Origin: Steinernema hermaphroditum
Taxonomy: Eukaryota > Nematoda > Chromadorea > Rhabditida > Steinernematidae
Assembly (NCBI GenBank): GCA_030435675.1
Contig: CM059622.1
Coordinates: forward strand, 2,108,001 to 2,172,000
Direction of reading: 5' to 3'
Length of the DNA: 64,000 nt
Below are positions 51,346 through 63,017 of the stretch, piece after piece. The notes beneath the pieces are model-generated. The model had not been told where the DNA came from, ran no database searches, and saw only the letters and a program-made list of their open reading frames with translations. Position 1 is the first letter of the stretch. The number at the start of each line of letters is the position of its first letter. Both the position numbers and the translations under genes were made by a program.

Positions 51346-53049
51346 ATGCGAGTTCTCACAGTTCCACAGCCTCTGAGTGCTGATCTGAGTGTTGCGAGTG
51401 TTGATTTCCATTTCATTGCATCATCTCGGAGGGAGATCGGTAGAGGCTTGAAGATCTTGCAAAAGTAGAGTGATGCGCTGTTTCTGTTGATTCTGAAAAC
51501 AAGCTGCAGGGTGTCTTGCATGAAATGAACTCCTTACCTATTTCAGGAATGCGATGTTGCATCCCTACATAGCTCTCTACGTCCAGCTCACCGTCAAAGG
51601 CGAACAGCAACACCTACGCCAAGTGATTCCTGTCAATCGGCTTGGACTCCTTGAGCGGATGTTCGTAAGTAATTTGCAGCTTTCCAACTCATTCACCTTT
51701 CCTGATTAAGAACTTCGACACAGTGAAGGAGCTGGTGAGAGGCTATCGGGTGCTGCGCTATCTGGACAGGTACAGGCTGGCTGGCGTCTCGTTCCGTAAC
51801 ATCTTGATGGCTATCGGAGAGATTGACCGGCAGCCTCTCTTCCACAAGTTACTCAGTCTGATGCAGACTGAGCATTTCATTGACATCAAGGTTCGCTGTA
51901 CGAGTTACAATGAAACGACGCTAATCTTTCTTTTCCAGAATATCGAAACTGCTCACGTCATCATGGGAATAGTCCGTCTGAAGTTGCCCGCCGTTTATAG
52001 GATCGCTCTTCAGGATGTGGTTCGTAATGCTTTATGATGGAAACAGTAGCTATTTTCTCGTAGAAAACCACTAACCAGTGGAGGAATGACGATCTGTTGC
52101 CGATTTCGGAGGACTTGGAACCCGCTGATCCAAGGCTGAAGCTGGAACCAATTGAGCTGTGGCCATTGCAAGAAAGCGAGGTCGATTTCAAGCCGCGCCG
52201 GAAGAGGGCCAGATCGTTAAGTCGAGGGTATCGCAATGCGTACTGGAGGGTTCGCCATTTCATGAGATTGTTCAATCACGATTTGTTTCAGTGTACAATG
52301 TGCCATAAGATCGTCAAGGGAGATGGAAATCGTCGAGCTCACGTCATCACCTCTCACGTCGAACTACAGTGCTCATGTCCTCGCACGGGCTGTAGCGTGC
52401 AGCTGAGAAATACTTACAGTGTCGGTCATCATTTGCAAGTATGTGTGCTACCGTTGTATTGTGTTGTGATTGCATCATTGCAGCGAGTTCACAGAATTAA
52501 CAAGGCGGAATTATCGGATGACGAGAAAGTGCATTTGATGCAGCTTAACAGTAACACTCTGAAGGCTACCGAAGAAACGCTGAAGCGCTGTTTCCCGGAA
52601 TCGTCGAAGATCGGTGAAGAAGAAGAGATTCGCATGAAGAGCGAGGACATGGAGTCGCGAATCTGCCGCGAGTGTAGCCAGGTCGTCATGAGTTCGCAGG
52701 GCAGGCGCAACCACATCCTATCCGAGCACTCGCAATCTCTTCCTCTACGGTGCTTCAAGGAGGGCTGTAGCTACAGCGTCAAGGGATGGAATGCGCTCCG
52801 TAGTCATCTAAAGGTGTGTCGTCATTTGTTACGTTGTTCTGGTTTATATTTACATTGCAGAGAAGTCACGGCTTTGAGTATCGCAGCATGGACGTTGATG
52901 ACGCGAAGAACTACCTGGCCTTGCGAGAGCACATCTCCGCCGTTGGAGCTGTGGTTGAATCGTATTTCCCTCGGCTTAGTATGGATGAAATCTTCCTGGA
53001 AGACGCGGATATTGCAAAGAACAAGGGTTTGACCAGTGTTCAATTGTGA
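51346..53049 (+). CDS. zinc-finger protein with two C2H2-like finger pairs
   Basis: Seven exons: 51346-51464, 51547-51664, 51711-51890, 51939-52019, 52064-52438, 52484-52813, 52861-53049; 463 residues. The N-terminal 190 residues are mostly helical (LLERMFNFDTVKELVRGY; RVLRYLDRYRLAGVSFRNIL). A basic segment (KPRRKRARSLSRG) leads into the first zinc-binding unit, CTMCHKIVKGDGNRRAHVITSH followed by CPRTGCSVQL and HHLQ-RVH. A second, similar unit follows: CRECSQVVMSSQGRRNHILSEH, CFKEGCSYSV, HLK-RSH. This C-x2-C...H-x4-H then C-x4-C...H-x3-4-H arrangement is typical of nematode DNA-binding proteins. The 45-nt intron 5 keeps the frame open. An alternative 5' end using sequence near 51051 was not resolved. 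Confidence 0.75.
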
Positions 53050-53641
53050 AACTGTTTAGTTTTCATTGCTATAAAATTTGTTTGACAGGTTGTGTTTGCT
53101 TATGAGTCATGGGCCTTAAGTGCTTGGGTGTGTGGTTCGTATGGGAAAGGCTGCGTTGTTGTGACTGTTGTACGCGTAAACTCAAGATTATTGGATGCTT
53201 CTTCCACTGGTGTTGCGATTGTCTGTCTCGGCAATGTACCGTCTGATATGTTCTGTCTACTGTCCTTATAGTTGTTTGGACCGTCAGTCGCTTCCTTTTT
53301 TCGCTTGCAAGCGGTCGATTTTCCTCTATGTTCCCCCTTTTCCTCGACCCGCATCTCTCCAAGATTGCCCTGAGAGAAAATCAATACGGTGAATTTGAAA
53401 TTCAACCTCTTTGAGTGTGGCTGACTGCGCGGCCCGGCGGCTGCGCGACGACGAGGATTTCCATAGTGATGAGGGCTGCAAATGGCGACTAGGCCTAAAA
53501 TGGCGCTGCAGATGTTAATTGGAACGTTGCAGCTGTTGCGTGTGTTGTTGAGGGTTTGCCGCGCTCGTGTTTCCCAACTTTATCAAGCGTATTTTTGCGG
53601 GAAGAACTTGATTTTGATTTGTTTCAGGGTGTTAAGTGGCG
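53050..53641. other. intergenic / 5' region of the elongase gene
   Basis: A TTTCAG acceptor about 13 nt before the elongase ATG suggests a 5' UTR intron or trans-splice site. A short GC-rich patch lies at 53424-53455. No coding exon seen. Confidence 0.45.
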
Positions 53642-54677
53642 ATGGATCTCCCGTACGAGGAACTGACCGCCAAGCTGCGCGAAGTGTACTTCGATATCGG
53701 TGGATTTTGGAGAATCGCGACCGCTGAGCGATTCCACGAACGGGAGGCCAAGACCTGGATACGGGAGCATCAGCCACTCGCCATTCAAGCAGTCGTTCTT
53801 TACCTGGTGGCCGTCTTCTGCACAAAATGGTTCATGCGAAAGCGGGAGGCGTTCGATCTGAGCCGGCTCCTGGTCATTTGGAACTTTTTTCTGGCTCTCT
53901 TCTCGATCGCTGGGACAATAGCGATGAGCAGGGAGTTCCTTGGAACCATCAGAAATAAAGGGTTAATAAGTAAGCGATCTTTTACTGAGATATTAATAAT
54001 GAAATCACATTTCAGATTCCTACTTGTTCATATATGACTTCGATAAGGGTACTAATGGCTACTGGGCGTTCCTGTTCATGTCGTCGAAGATTCTTGAACT
54101 GCTCGACAGTGGCTTTATTGTTCTGCGGAAGCGGCCACTCATGTTCTTGCACTGGTAAGCAACTTCAAACCTCGGGATCTGGCTTATCGGCTGTGAACTA
54201 CGGCAATGTGCGCAGCTCCATAGTCTCCCTTGAAGCTCAAACTTTCGTTCTTTACTGTCTTTCCTAACATGAGCCTGTTTCAGGTACCATCACGCTCTCA
54301 CCTTGATCTACGCCTGGTACTGCTACCCCCACTCGCCTGGATTTACTCGCTGGGGCATCTTCCTCAACTTCTTCGTGCACGCCTTCATGTACACCTACTA
54401 TTGCCTGCGAGCACTGAAGGTCAAACCACCGGGCTTCATTGCGAGAATCATCACGTCGCTTCAAATCCTCCAGTTCGTCATCAGTTGTGCAATCCTCGTT
54501 CACGTCGGCTACACCGTCTCCGGGGGATCCAAGTGCGACTTCCACCTTCAAACATTCCTGTTCGCCTCATTCATGGATGTTACTTATCTTGTGCTCTTCA
54601 TCAACTTCTTCCTTCAGTCTTACGTCTTCGGTGGTGGCAAGGCGAAATACGCCTCCAAGAAGCACAAGACTCATTAA
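53642..54677 (+). CDS. ELOVL-type very-long-chain fatty acid elongase
   Basis: Condensing enzyme of the ER fatty-acid elongation cycle. Three exons: 53642-53969, 54016-54154, 54284-54677; 286 residues, normal length. Hallmarks: several membrane segments (AIQAVVLYLVAVFCTKWFM; LLVIWNFFLALFSIAGTI), KILELLDSGFIVLRKRPLMFLH, the catalytic histidine box HWYHH split by intron 2, then NFFVHAFMYTYYCLRAL and a Lys-rich end (KYASKKHKTH). The HWYHH form and FMYTYY point to the ELOVL3/6 class, which elongates saturated and monounsaturated acyl-CoAs. AATAAA follows at 54722. Confidence 0.93.
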
Positions 54678-55359
54678 CACGGATCTCTCTTATTGTTGCT
54701 TTCACTTCAGCTTTAGTGTGCAATAAAGTTGCTTGTTTGTGATCGTTTTCAGGATGTCTTGGTTGTATTCGACTAATATCTTCGTTTACAAGTTGGCTGG
54801 TGCAACCGGTCACTTAGAGACAGCGTTGAATGTCTACGCGACCTCCACCGGTCTCTCGGGGATCTGGGGTACGGTAGCGTCAATTCCACCTCCGTTACAA
54901 ACCGTGTATTTCATCGCATCCCTTCGCCTCTCAAACAAACACTCAGTGCAGTGTTACCCGCTGCCATGCATGCCACTCGCTTTTGTCATCTTCGCTCGTG
55001 GTGATAACAAAAAGGGACATGTGCCCAATTGGATACACTACACGGCACCGTATATTCTCCGCTTCTCCTCTGCTCTACCACCTAGAGAATCTCTTTGGTC
55101 GAGTAAATCTGGAATCCGAGTACGAAAAGGTTCGAGAAGTGGACGATTCTGGGGCGTTGTGTCCACGAACCGGTCACCGAATCCCGTTCCCTCGATTGTA
55201 GTTCGATCTCGGAGCACGTGGTGCATCCCTTCTGCTCGCCTTATCATCGCTTCTCGCGCCACTCCACCCGTCTCCGGTTTGATAAGCCCTCGGCGCTCCT
55301 TCTTGCATAAATCATTGCCAGTGGCTACTTCGCTCGCTCCCGCTCCAATTTCAGCCCGA
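54678..55359. other. intergenic / upstream of acid ceramidase
   Basis: An open frame runs from 54733 into the ceramidase gene in the same frame, but the signal peptide at 55360 argues that this upstream part is not translated in the main product. It has no domain and includes a TTTCAG acceptor 4 nt before the ATG. Confidence 0.4.
54722..54727 (+). terminator. AATAAA polyadenylation signal
   Basis: 45 nt after the elongase stop codon. Confidence 0.55.
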
Positions 55360-58300
55360 ATGAGGCTTATAGTGCTCTTGGCCCTGCTGGGCATCGCCGG
55401 CGCCGTCCACGTCGACCTGCCCGAGCCGTTCGCCGATCACTGTATCCTCGCCGACGACCAGAACAAGTACGACCCGGCGGGGCAGTTCGACGTGCCCTGG
55501 TTTAACATCGACCTCGACAAGCCGGCCAGCGAGCGATGGACCGAAGTGGCCGCCACCTATAGTCTGGAGATCAAGGCGCTCATCGGCGTCGTTAAGGGAC
55601 TCATCCTGCCCATCTTCCCCGACGCGATGCAGTTCGTCGACACCCTCTTCGCCGACATGAACGACATGATGCCGCAGCCGTACAGAGATGAAATGATCGT
55701 GAGTTGCATTCGGTTCTGTCAAACTAGACCCTTAGATCGATAAGTGAGATCCTATTGTCCGATCAACGGCGAATGTCACCGCCGCAGTTCGTTGCAGGAC
55801 CGCAATCAGGGACACGATTGAGTCCGTTATAAGGGGATTTCCGGGTTTCTGACTGAATAAGTGGATTATTTCGAAGACAAAGCCGTTTTTCAAAATTCCG
55901 CTTTGATAGAAGTGTTCGCCGATCGCCGAAGAAGCGTATGCATCGGTTTGCGGCGCATTTCCTACTTTCCTCACAAAGTTATAACGGTTTTGAGGCGCGC
56001 ATGTTCGTTTTAGCTTATTGTCTCCATCATTTCGATGGACCTTTCGCACTACGCACGAATTTGATCAAGCTTTATCAGCCACATAGCCCCAATAACGACA
56101 AATGGGACTGACTGACAAGCGCGCGGCAGCACAATATGGTCGTCATAGGCCATATCAAAAGCTTAAATTCATTTTCTACTTTCGAGACATGCTTTAAGTA
56201 GTTTCGAGCATGATTGCCTGGAAGTAACTCGACATGAGCCCGTAGAAGCTCTGTTCAACAGGTTTAGATTAAGAGCTACCTTCTCTAGTTCGCAGATTCG
56301 TACAATCTGCGCATCATTTTTTTTCCTTAGCAACGATATTTCGTGATGCGCTAACATCAGTTGCTGGTTAGCATCTGCCAAGGCGTTCCTCAGTTTCACA
56401 CTGAGCGTGTCTTCTTGATTCCTCCTTTTCGGTCGCCTATGACTGTCGAGCGAAAGCCAACAGCCTTGCTCTTACACACTTCGACTTTGATAATTTTACC
56501 GTTTGGAGTTCTGCGAATAATAGAATTTGTAGAAAACAATAAATAAAGCAAGAAACCGCACGATAAATCCATCGAACTGATGGAAACAATCAGCGAACAC
56601 GAACGTGCGCGCCTCAAAACCGTTATAACTTTGCGAGGAAAGTAGAAAATGCGCCGCAAACCGATGCATACGCTTCTTCGGCGATCGGCGAACACTTCTA
56701 TCAAAGCGGAATTTTGAAAAACGGCTTTGTCTTCGAAATAATCCACTTATTCAGTCAGAAACCCGGAAATCCCCTTATAACGGACTCAATCGTGTCCCTG
56801 ATTGCGGTCCTACAACGAACTGCGGCGGTGACATTCGCCGTTGATCGGACAATAGAAAGTGGAGGCCTCTCTAGGATCTCATCCAGCCCTGTCCTTGGCC
56901 TGAGATGCTTCCAATCGAGTTAGGAATAGTGCTGAGATCCTAATCGAGTCTCAAATCCAATCCAGTCTGAGTCCGGGATCGCCACGATCACTGTTCTGAA
57001 TCCATTACCTCATAGTTGAGTCGAAGATGACCATAACCAGTTCATTTGAGACCTCAAAGGGCATTAAGGTAAGGTGTGCACCAGTATGGAAACCCAGAGA
57101 ATTCATGCCGGATTACGGTAGTTTTGGGCAAAATGCGAATTAATTTTCTGTCAGTACATCACCAAAAAAGCTCGTTAGGATCACTGTTAAGAATCCAATA
57201 TCTCATAGTTGAGTCCAAGATCACCATATCCGGTGCATTTGAGATTGTAATATCTTAAGCATAGCGCACTGTCATCATCTTGACTGAAACGCGCAGAATT
57301 GATACCGTAATCAGCACCATTCCAGAACATCGCCGAAGCCGCCGACGTTCCACTCGGAGAGATCGTCATGTACAACATCTTCTACGAGATCTTCACCGTC
57401 TGCACGTCGATCATCGCGCAGGACCCCCGCGGGCACCTCATCCACGCGCGCAACCTCGACTTCGGTCTCTTCATGGGCTGGAACGGCACCTCGCACGAGT
57501 GGGAAGTGAGCAGCGTGCTGCGACGCATGGTCATCAACGTCAACTGGATCAAGGACGGCAAGGTGCTGTACGTGTCGAACAACTTCGCCGGCTTCATCGG
57601 CGCCTACAACGGCCTCAAGAAGAACAAGTTCTCCATCACCGCCAACGAGCGGTTCATGGCCGAGGGCGGCTTCGTCGGCATGATCCGCTGGGCGTTGGGC
57701 ATGGAGCCGGACGGAAAGTGGATGACGTGGCTGACTCGCGAGACCCTCGAGCAGGCCGAGAGCTACGAGGACGCCAAGGAGCGGCTGATGAACACGCCGA
57801 TGCTGTCGCCGGTCTACTACATCCTCGGCGGTGTGAACGCGTGGGAGGGAAGCATCATCACGCGCTCTCTGAACGGCACCGACCTGATGACCACGTTGGA
57901 CCCTGACCGCGAGAACGGGTGGTACGTGCTGCAGACCAACTACGACCAGAACCAGGATGTAAGTTGAGCGGTTAGGGGTGAGGCCTATTCATACACACGT
58001 AGTCTGAGTCAGATCTCTAGAACGAGAGAAATCCGCACAGATATATAGTGATAGAGACAGTCTGGAAATTGGTTAAATGATGGTTGGCCCAAAATCACTT
58101 TTTTGGTACAGTAGATAGAGGGATCACTTAAAATGCACTTAACCTTCAGATGTGCAACTGCAGGCTGTGTCAAAAAAAGGAACCTAGTTTGGAATGTCTG
58201 GAATCATCTAGACGACCGTCTAAGCCTGCGTTTTTACCTCTTAGAGGTGAACTTCATCAATCGTCAGGGCTATCTAATGTCTAGTTCAAGAGTCTGCTTC

Positions 58301-58628
58301 AGTAGCGCCCTTGGTAGACTTTGACAATCATGTCGGGTTCGTCTACAGTCCCACCGTAACCCTGTCCGCTTTCAGCCCCTATATCTCGACGATCGTCGCA
58401 CTCCCGGCAACAAGTGCATGCAGATCTTGGGACAAGACAACGTCGGCTTCCAGGTAGGTCCCTTTGAGGCATACGAGTAGGCCATGACGACTTTAGGGAG
58501 TGTACAACGTCCTCTCATCGAAGACGAACCTCAACAAGCTGACCACGTACACCGTCCTGATGGACGTAGTCGAGGGAAAGTTCGAGACGCATCTGCAGAG
58601 CTGTCCGGGCTCCTGCTGGCCATTCTAA
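55360..58628 (+). CDS. acid ceramidase
   Basis: Lysosomal enzyme that splits ceramide into sphingosine and fatty acid. Four exons: 55360-55698, 57326-57958, 58376-58453, 58497-58628; 393 residues, matching the family (human 395). Signal peptide [20 protein letters not shown]. The N-terminal (alpha-like) part has [14 protein letters not shown]. The self-cleavage and catalytic site is [12 protein letters not shown], whose Cys becomes the N-terminal nucleophile of the beta chain. It is followed by [45 protein letters not shown] and the end CPGSCWPF. An upstream in-frame extension exists but the ATG at 55360 gives a clean signal peptide after a TTTCAG acceptor. Intron 1 (1.6 kb) hosts a transposon-like element. 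Confidence 0.95.
55752..56855. mobile_element. 1.1-kb element with ~290-bp terminal inverted repeats
   Basis: Starts CTATTGTCCGATCAACGG and ends with its complement. For about 260 bp the two arms differ at only about five positions, then diverge toward the interior (arms end near 56044 and 56566). The ~520-bp core has only short frames, one of them coiled-coil-like on the minus strand (56169-56399, [16 protein letters not shown]), and no transposase. A non-autonomous long-TIR DNA transposon sitting in intron 1 of the acid ceramidase gene. No target-site duplication is obvious. Confidence 0.8.
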
Positions 58629-59015
58629 GGGTGCTCGAGGGTAAATGTGAAATAAATTATCGTTGCACATTGTCTCGCAGACAGAGACACATGGAAAAAC
58701 AGACACAGTCGTCTGAGAACGTCACTTTCTAGCAAATTAAAGAGACAACTTTCAAAGAGACGGCGCCGTAATCTGATTATCATCACACAACTTCATGAGA
58801 TGCTTTTCGCTTCTTGGGTTCGGGCTCCGGCTTGGTTGTAGAATTCGCAGAGGTACACCATCAAAGGAACGAAGTGCCCGCCTCTCGTTGGCTAGGTAGA
58901 GCAAGACACTTCAAATGATTCCTTCGTTAATTCTAGTATTTCCCTGGACATAATCTTCTACTTAACCATCCTTTAAGTTTATTCAAATCTACAAAGATTT
59001 TATCATTTTGATCAC
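58629..59015. other. intergenic between convergent genes
   Basis: Between the 3' ends of acid ceramidase (plus) and the Cys-rich peptide gene (minus); no feature seen. Confidence 0.45.
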
Positions 59016-59279
59016 CTATGAAGTCGGCCAGAGCGGAATCTTGCAGCAGCCGTTGCAACAATCGAAGGCTCGACCGTAAGTCCACGAAGTCATGTCACCG
59101 CATCCACTTCGGCACGAGCACTGTTCTGTCATAACACATGCCGTAATCCATCTGCGCAACGGTGACTGTACAATTCGTTTGCGATTCCCAAGGCTTCCCA
59201 AGACATAGGGGTCTTTGAGGGCGAAAGAGGGAAAGATGAAGACGGCGGAGAAAAGGAGAAGGAGCCACGGAAGCTTCAT
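59016..59279 (-). CDS. Cys-rich secreted prepropeptide A
   Basis: Single exon, 87 residues. Signal peptide MKLPWLLLLFSAVFIFPSFA, a short pro-segment (LKDPYVLGSLGN), a dibasic-type site RKR and a ~52-residue mature part (IVQSPLRRWITACVMTE...) with eight Cys: C-x6-C-x-C-x3-C-x12-C-C-x2-C-C, ending KIPLWPTS. This is the layout of a secreted, prohormone-convertase-processed, disulfide-rich peptide, such as an antimicrobial or signalling peptide. A paralog lies 0.8 kb upstream with the same spacing. No known family recognised. The ATG was chosen because the signal peptide starts there; the frame upstream is non-conserved leader. Confidence 0.65.
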   Translation of the reverse strand: MKLPWLLLLFSAVFIFPSFALKDPYVLGSLGNRKRIVQSPLRRWITACVMTEQCSCRSGCGDMTSWTYGRAFDCCNGCCKIPLWPTS

Positions 59280-59832
59280 CGTCGGAGGCGACTGTGAGCT
59301 GAAGGGAAGAGTGCGCTTTTGTAACGCTGCTAAAGTGCTTTTTGCTATGCGGACGGAGGTCGGCGGCGAAGGGGAAGGGGAAAGGAGATGATGGGCGAGA
59401 TCCATTTGCAGAAAATCTATTTTGCATCAATAGACACCACGGTACGCACATGCGTTGACCACGTCATTATTCAGCCTTTGAATGGTTCAGTGATTATACA
59501 GTAAATCCGGTAGGTTCGAGAAGACCCTCTGTCCAAGACTCAAGCTTCACTTCGATGAAATGCTGAAAACTCTTCGTTTCTTCGCTACTTCGGATCTCTT
59601 TCCACACATTCGTCCCTTTTTTAACCGATTGCACCAGTTCAGTTAGCGAACTAGACTTCATCCTAGCACTCGCTTGTTGCGTAGGACGAGCAACTAGTCA
59701 AAAGACATACATACATATGTCCATCCAAATATGGTAGCAGGGAAGGTTGAATTTTCCCCATGACATAGTACTCGATACACTTAAGTTTATTCAAATCCAC
59801 AAAGATTTCATCGATTTCATCTTTCACAAAGT
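59280..59832. other. duplicated promoter region of the Cys-rich peptide genes
   Basis: 59280-59450 is a close copy of 60103-60260 (shared TTTTGTAACGCT, AAGTGCTTTTTG.TATGCGGA, CATTTGC.GAAAATCTATTTT). The rest, 59450-59832, shows nothing. Confidence 0.6.
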
Positions 59833-60102
59833 TCAATGGCGCGGAAGCTTGCAACAGGCGCTGCAACACCTAACGGCTCGAGCGTAACTGTACTTCTTCC
59901 CTGGCTTCAAGCCAAGGCATCCACGTTGGCATCTGCACTTCACTCCCGCAACGCAGTCCAGAATCCATGGGTCTATCGCCTCCCGTTTAGCTACTGTATG
60001 ATTCCCGAAGTCTTCGATCAGGTCGTTGCTGTAGTTGTCCAGGTCGAAAGAGGAGAAGACGAGGACGGCGGAAGAGAGGAGAAGGAGCAACGGAAGCTTC
60101 AT
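59833..60102 (-). CDS. Cys-rich secreted prepropeptide B
   Basis: Single exon, 89 residues, tandem paralog of the gene at 59016-59279 with a conserved upstream region. Signal peptide MKLPLLLLLSSAVLVFSS, an acidic pro-segment (LDNYSNDLIEDFGNHT), a VAKR dibasic site, then a ~47-residue mature part (EAIDPWILDCVAGVKCRCQRG...) with the same eight-Cys pattern C-x5-C-x-C-x3-C-x14-C-C-x2-C-C and end KLPRH. The Cys framework and the processing site are conserved while most other mature residues differ, which suggests diversifying evolution of the peptide part. Function unknown. Confidence 0.65.
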   Translation of the reverse strand: MKLPLLLLLSSAVLVFSSFDLDNYSNDLIEDFGNHTVAKREAIDPWILDCVAGVKCRCQRGCLGLKPGKKYSYARAVRCCSACCKLPRH

Positions 60103-60829
60103 CGTCGGAGGCGACTGTGCGCTGAAGAGGAAGGGAGCGCTTTTGTAACGCTCTCTAAAGTGCTTTTTGTTATGCGGACGGAGATCGGCGGCGAAGGGGA
60201 AGAGAGATGGTGGGCGAGACCCATTTGCGGAAAATCTATTTTCCATCAGTAGACATCAAGTTTCTACAGGGTAGCCCAAAACAGGGCGCCTAGACAGAAG
60301 TCTAGGAAGCCATTTAGAAATTCAGATCGGTGAGACCGGTCACTTTTTGGCGTTTTCAGTTACCGGTATCACGCTTGGATGGTCATGGAAAAGTCTAGAT
60401 TCGTTGGTATCCAAAAACGCCAAAAATCGAGTCGAGTCGAATCGAATCGAAGAAGGCGATTCGAACTCTACTTGACTCGAACTGCCGACCCTGGTAGATG
60501 TCCTTTTTGGAGACCACCCGGTATGTGCATGTTTTCATTGCACAACGTCTTCGTTTAGATGACAGAGGCCACGTTTGTTCATTGATGACATGTAAACCCT
60601 TAGAAAGGACCTGGATATCGGAGATATGACATGGAAGAATCGGACGCTTTACGGCCTATAGATTCTGGTACAACAGATCACATTTTTAATATCAATTGGA
60701 GCCAATCATGTACATCTTTTTCAGCTCATTTCCGAGCACTTCTCGTTTTCCGAAAGTAGGTGTATGTTTGATCGCAGCACCGCCACGCTCCCTTGACCAG
60801 CCTTCTCACATAAACACCCCCTCACTTCG

Positions 60830-61080
60830 ACGCCTCTCCTCCCATTGAGCGCCTAAAACCAGTCGGAGTGACCCGGACGATCGCGCATTGCCCGATCTGA
60901 CCGCGTCGCCGCGGCGTTATCAAAGAACGTCGCGACCCGCGGCCGTCGGCGACCGTTTGCGCCGATCGATGCGCTCGTTTCGGGCGCCGCCGATCGATTC
61001 TCTTCTCATTTGCATACCGTCGCCGCGGTCTGGCGCAGTCCCCACTCCCCACTTGAGGTGCACCTCGCAGAGCCTAAGGT
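60830..61080 (+). promoter_or_regulatory. CpG-rich promoter-like island
   Basis: High GC with many CGs (for instance GCGTCGCCGCGGCG and GGCGCCGCCGATCG) in otherwise AT-rich flanks, ending at a consensus splice donor (CTAAG/GTGAGT). It probably marks the transcription start of the gene coding from 63018. Confidence 0.4.
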
Positions 61081-61289
61081 GAGTCCTCCAGCTAATCTAC
61101 CGTAATCGGATAGGGTAAGATATCGTTGCCGTTTTCATGGAACCATGGGCGTCGCGATCCATATGTTCGGATGTTGCGTGGAGGGCCTGACACGTGGCGG
61201 TTTCGCTTCTGTGCTCGTCGTTCGCTGCCCGCGGCTGTTAGGCGGCGACAAAAAGCGCTTTTGTCGGCTTTTGTGCTGTTCCACTTGGT

Positions 61290-61950
61290 GGGATGTTTGT
61301 GTTCTGGCCTGACTATGGAGTTTCCTCAGTTTCCATAGTGCATGACCTACAGTATCGCAGGCCTAAGGTTCAGTTATATGCCAAACCTTTAGTGTTGGTC
61401 CTCGCGAAAGTAAACAAAATGGTTGGACTACCTAAGGCTCCAGCTCCCCATACAGTACTGTTCATTGTCTCAAGATGGAAGCTTTGCGGACTTTGTAGTG
61501 TTTCGGATAATCCAATGGATTCCATGATCTTTTCAACCATTTTTTGATAGATGTCCTTAGGGAAACGCCCGATCGGTTCGACACTTTATCACGACAAACC
61601 CGTTTTTAACCGAGATCTCCACACTATGGATGCAGCAAAAAGCCGGAACCGTGTGCATCATTCCTACTCCATTCCAATATTTTCATGCCTAGGGTCTAAA
61701 ACGAAAGCTCCATATTAAAGTACACTACAATCCAGCTTTAGATCCATATCTCTTTATGTATCTGATCTTGCTTTTTGGTCTGATTATGGCATTTCCTCAG
61801 TACGTGACCTACTGTAGCGCAAGCCTAAGCTTCAATTATACGCTAAGCCTTTAATATTGGTGCTCGCGAAAGTAAACTGCATACAGTAGTTCCGATCATT
61901 TCAAGCGGACTTAATAGTGTTTTTGGGTGATTTAATGGCTGATAACTGTT
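61290..61950 (+). repeat. diverged direct repeat pair
   Basis: Copies near 61290-61560 and 61765-61950 share CTGA(C/T)TATGG.(A/G)TTTCCTCAGT, GACCTAC.GTA.CGCA and CTCGCGAAAGTAAAC. They lie in the presumed first intron of the F-box-like gene. Confidence 0.55.
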
Positions 61951-63017
61951 GAGGGCATATGACTCATTATGCCCTTTGGTAGACAGTCTAGACAGCTCCC
62001 TCGTCCTAGCGTGCATCAATGACTCATCATATGTATATTCGTTGTGTGCCTCGAGTAAAGGACTTGTCGTATGTACAGTCACAACAGATCTGTCAACCAT
62101 TTTGTGGGATTTTGATAGATATATCAGGGTAGGGTTGTAGTCGGTAATTCATCGCGATCTTATCATTTCGCTTCACAGTCCGGGTGTAAGTTCGAAGCTG
62201 CTCACAGACAGGTTACGCTACGCACCCTTTTCCTGATATACAATGTCCCATGGTCGTTGACTTCTGTGTCCGCATGACTTTAGTGGGTACGATGACCGCT
62301 TATGCACAAGATTTAAGTGATGCCCCTGCATCTGTGCCAAACCGTGTTGCACATTCGGACATATGTTACATATCTTTTTCTGGACGATCTAATTATAAAG
62401 GACCTATATTTAGTTCATTTTTTTTGCCTTTCCTTTCTGGGCTTTCCTTTTTCCGGACGATCTAACTGAGGATCCTTGTTAGCAAAAAATTTTCTATAGT
62501 TATGTGTACGTAACTTTAAAAGAAGAGGACTCTTCGGAAGGTTTCCTTGTTTTGGGTTTCCAGACATCAAATGGCAATTTAAACGCGCGCTGTGTACGCT
62601 TAGTACAGATTCTCTGATGGTCGCTAACTCAGTCCATCCAAAAATTCGTATCTTTCGAAGGCGTTTTACAAGGAGAGGCGGATAAGTGGACACTTCGGAA
62701 TGTTCCTTTTCCCCTTAAACATCGAGGCCTATTTTAAACGAGCGCTATGTAGAGATTCTTTGATGATCGCTAAGAATGAGTCCATCTAGTGTCTTAGGTA
62801 AAAAGTCAAATTCTGTCAGTCATAAAGTCTATGATTATCTGGTGAGAAGATCTTCGTAGAATCCATACGACTCTTTCTGTAGTCTCATATTGGCAATAAT
62901 GTTCGATTAATTCATTCCTCACTCTTTCTGGTAGTAACTCTAGGATTAGTCAAGGTCTGTCACAATAAGTCTCAATTTTGGTATATTCTGTTTCGTCTAT
63001 TAATTGCCCCTTTTCAG

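Larger units (their letters stand above)
60103..63017. other. 2.9-kb region: GC island, repeats and probable first intron of the F-box-like gene
   Basis: 60103-60260 is the promoter of the Cys-rich peptide gene. 60270-60350 carries a dispersed repeat (GAGACCGGTC family). 60830-61080 is a GC- and CpG-rich island ending in CTAAG/GTGAGT, a plausible 5' UTR exon donor for the gene whose coding starts at 63018. 61290-61560 and 61765-61950 are two diverged copies of one sequence; 62536-62660 and 62686-62790 are another such pair. No coding exon found. Confidence 0.5.

Noticed and set aside
54733..55359. N-terminal extension of acid ceramidase (about 209 codons in frame)
   Set aside because: The extension has no domain, and it would bury the signal peptide that begins at 55360 just after a splice acceptor.
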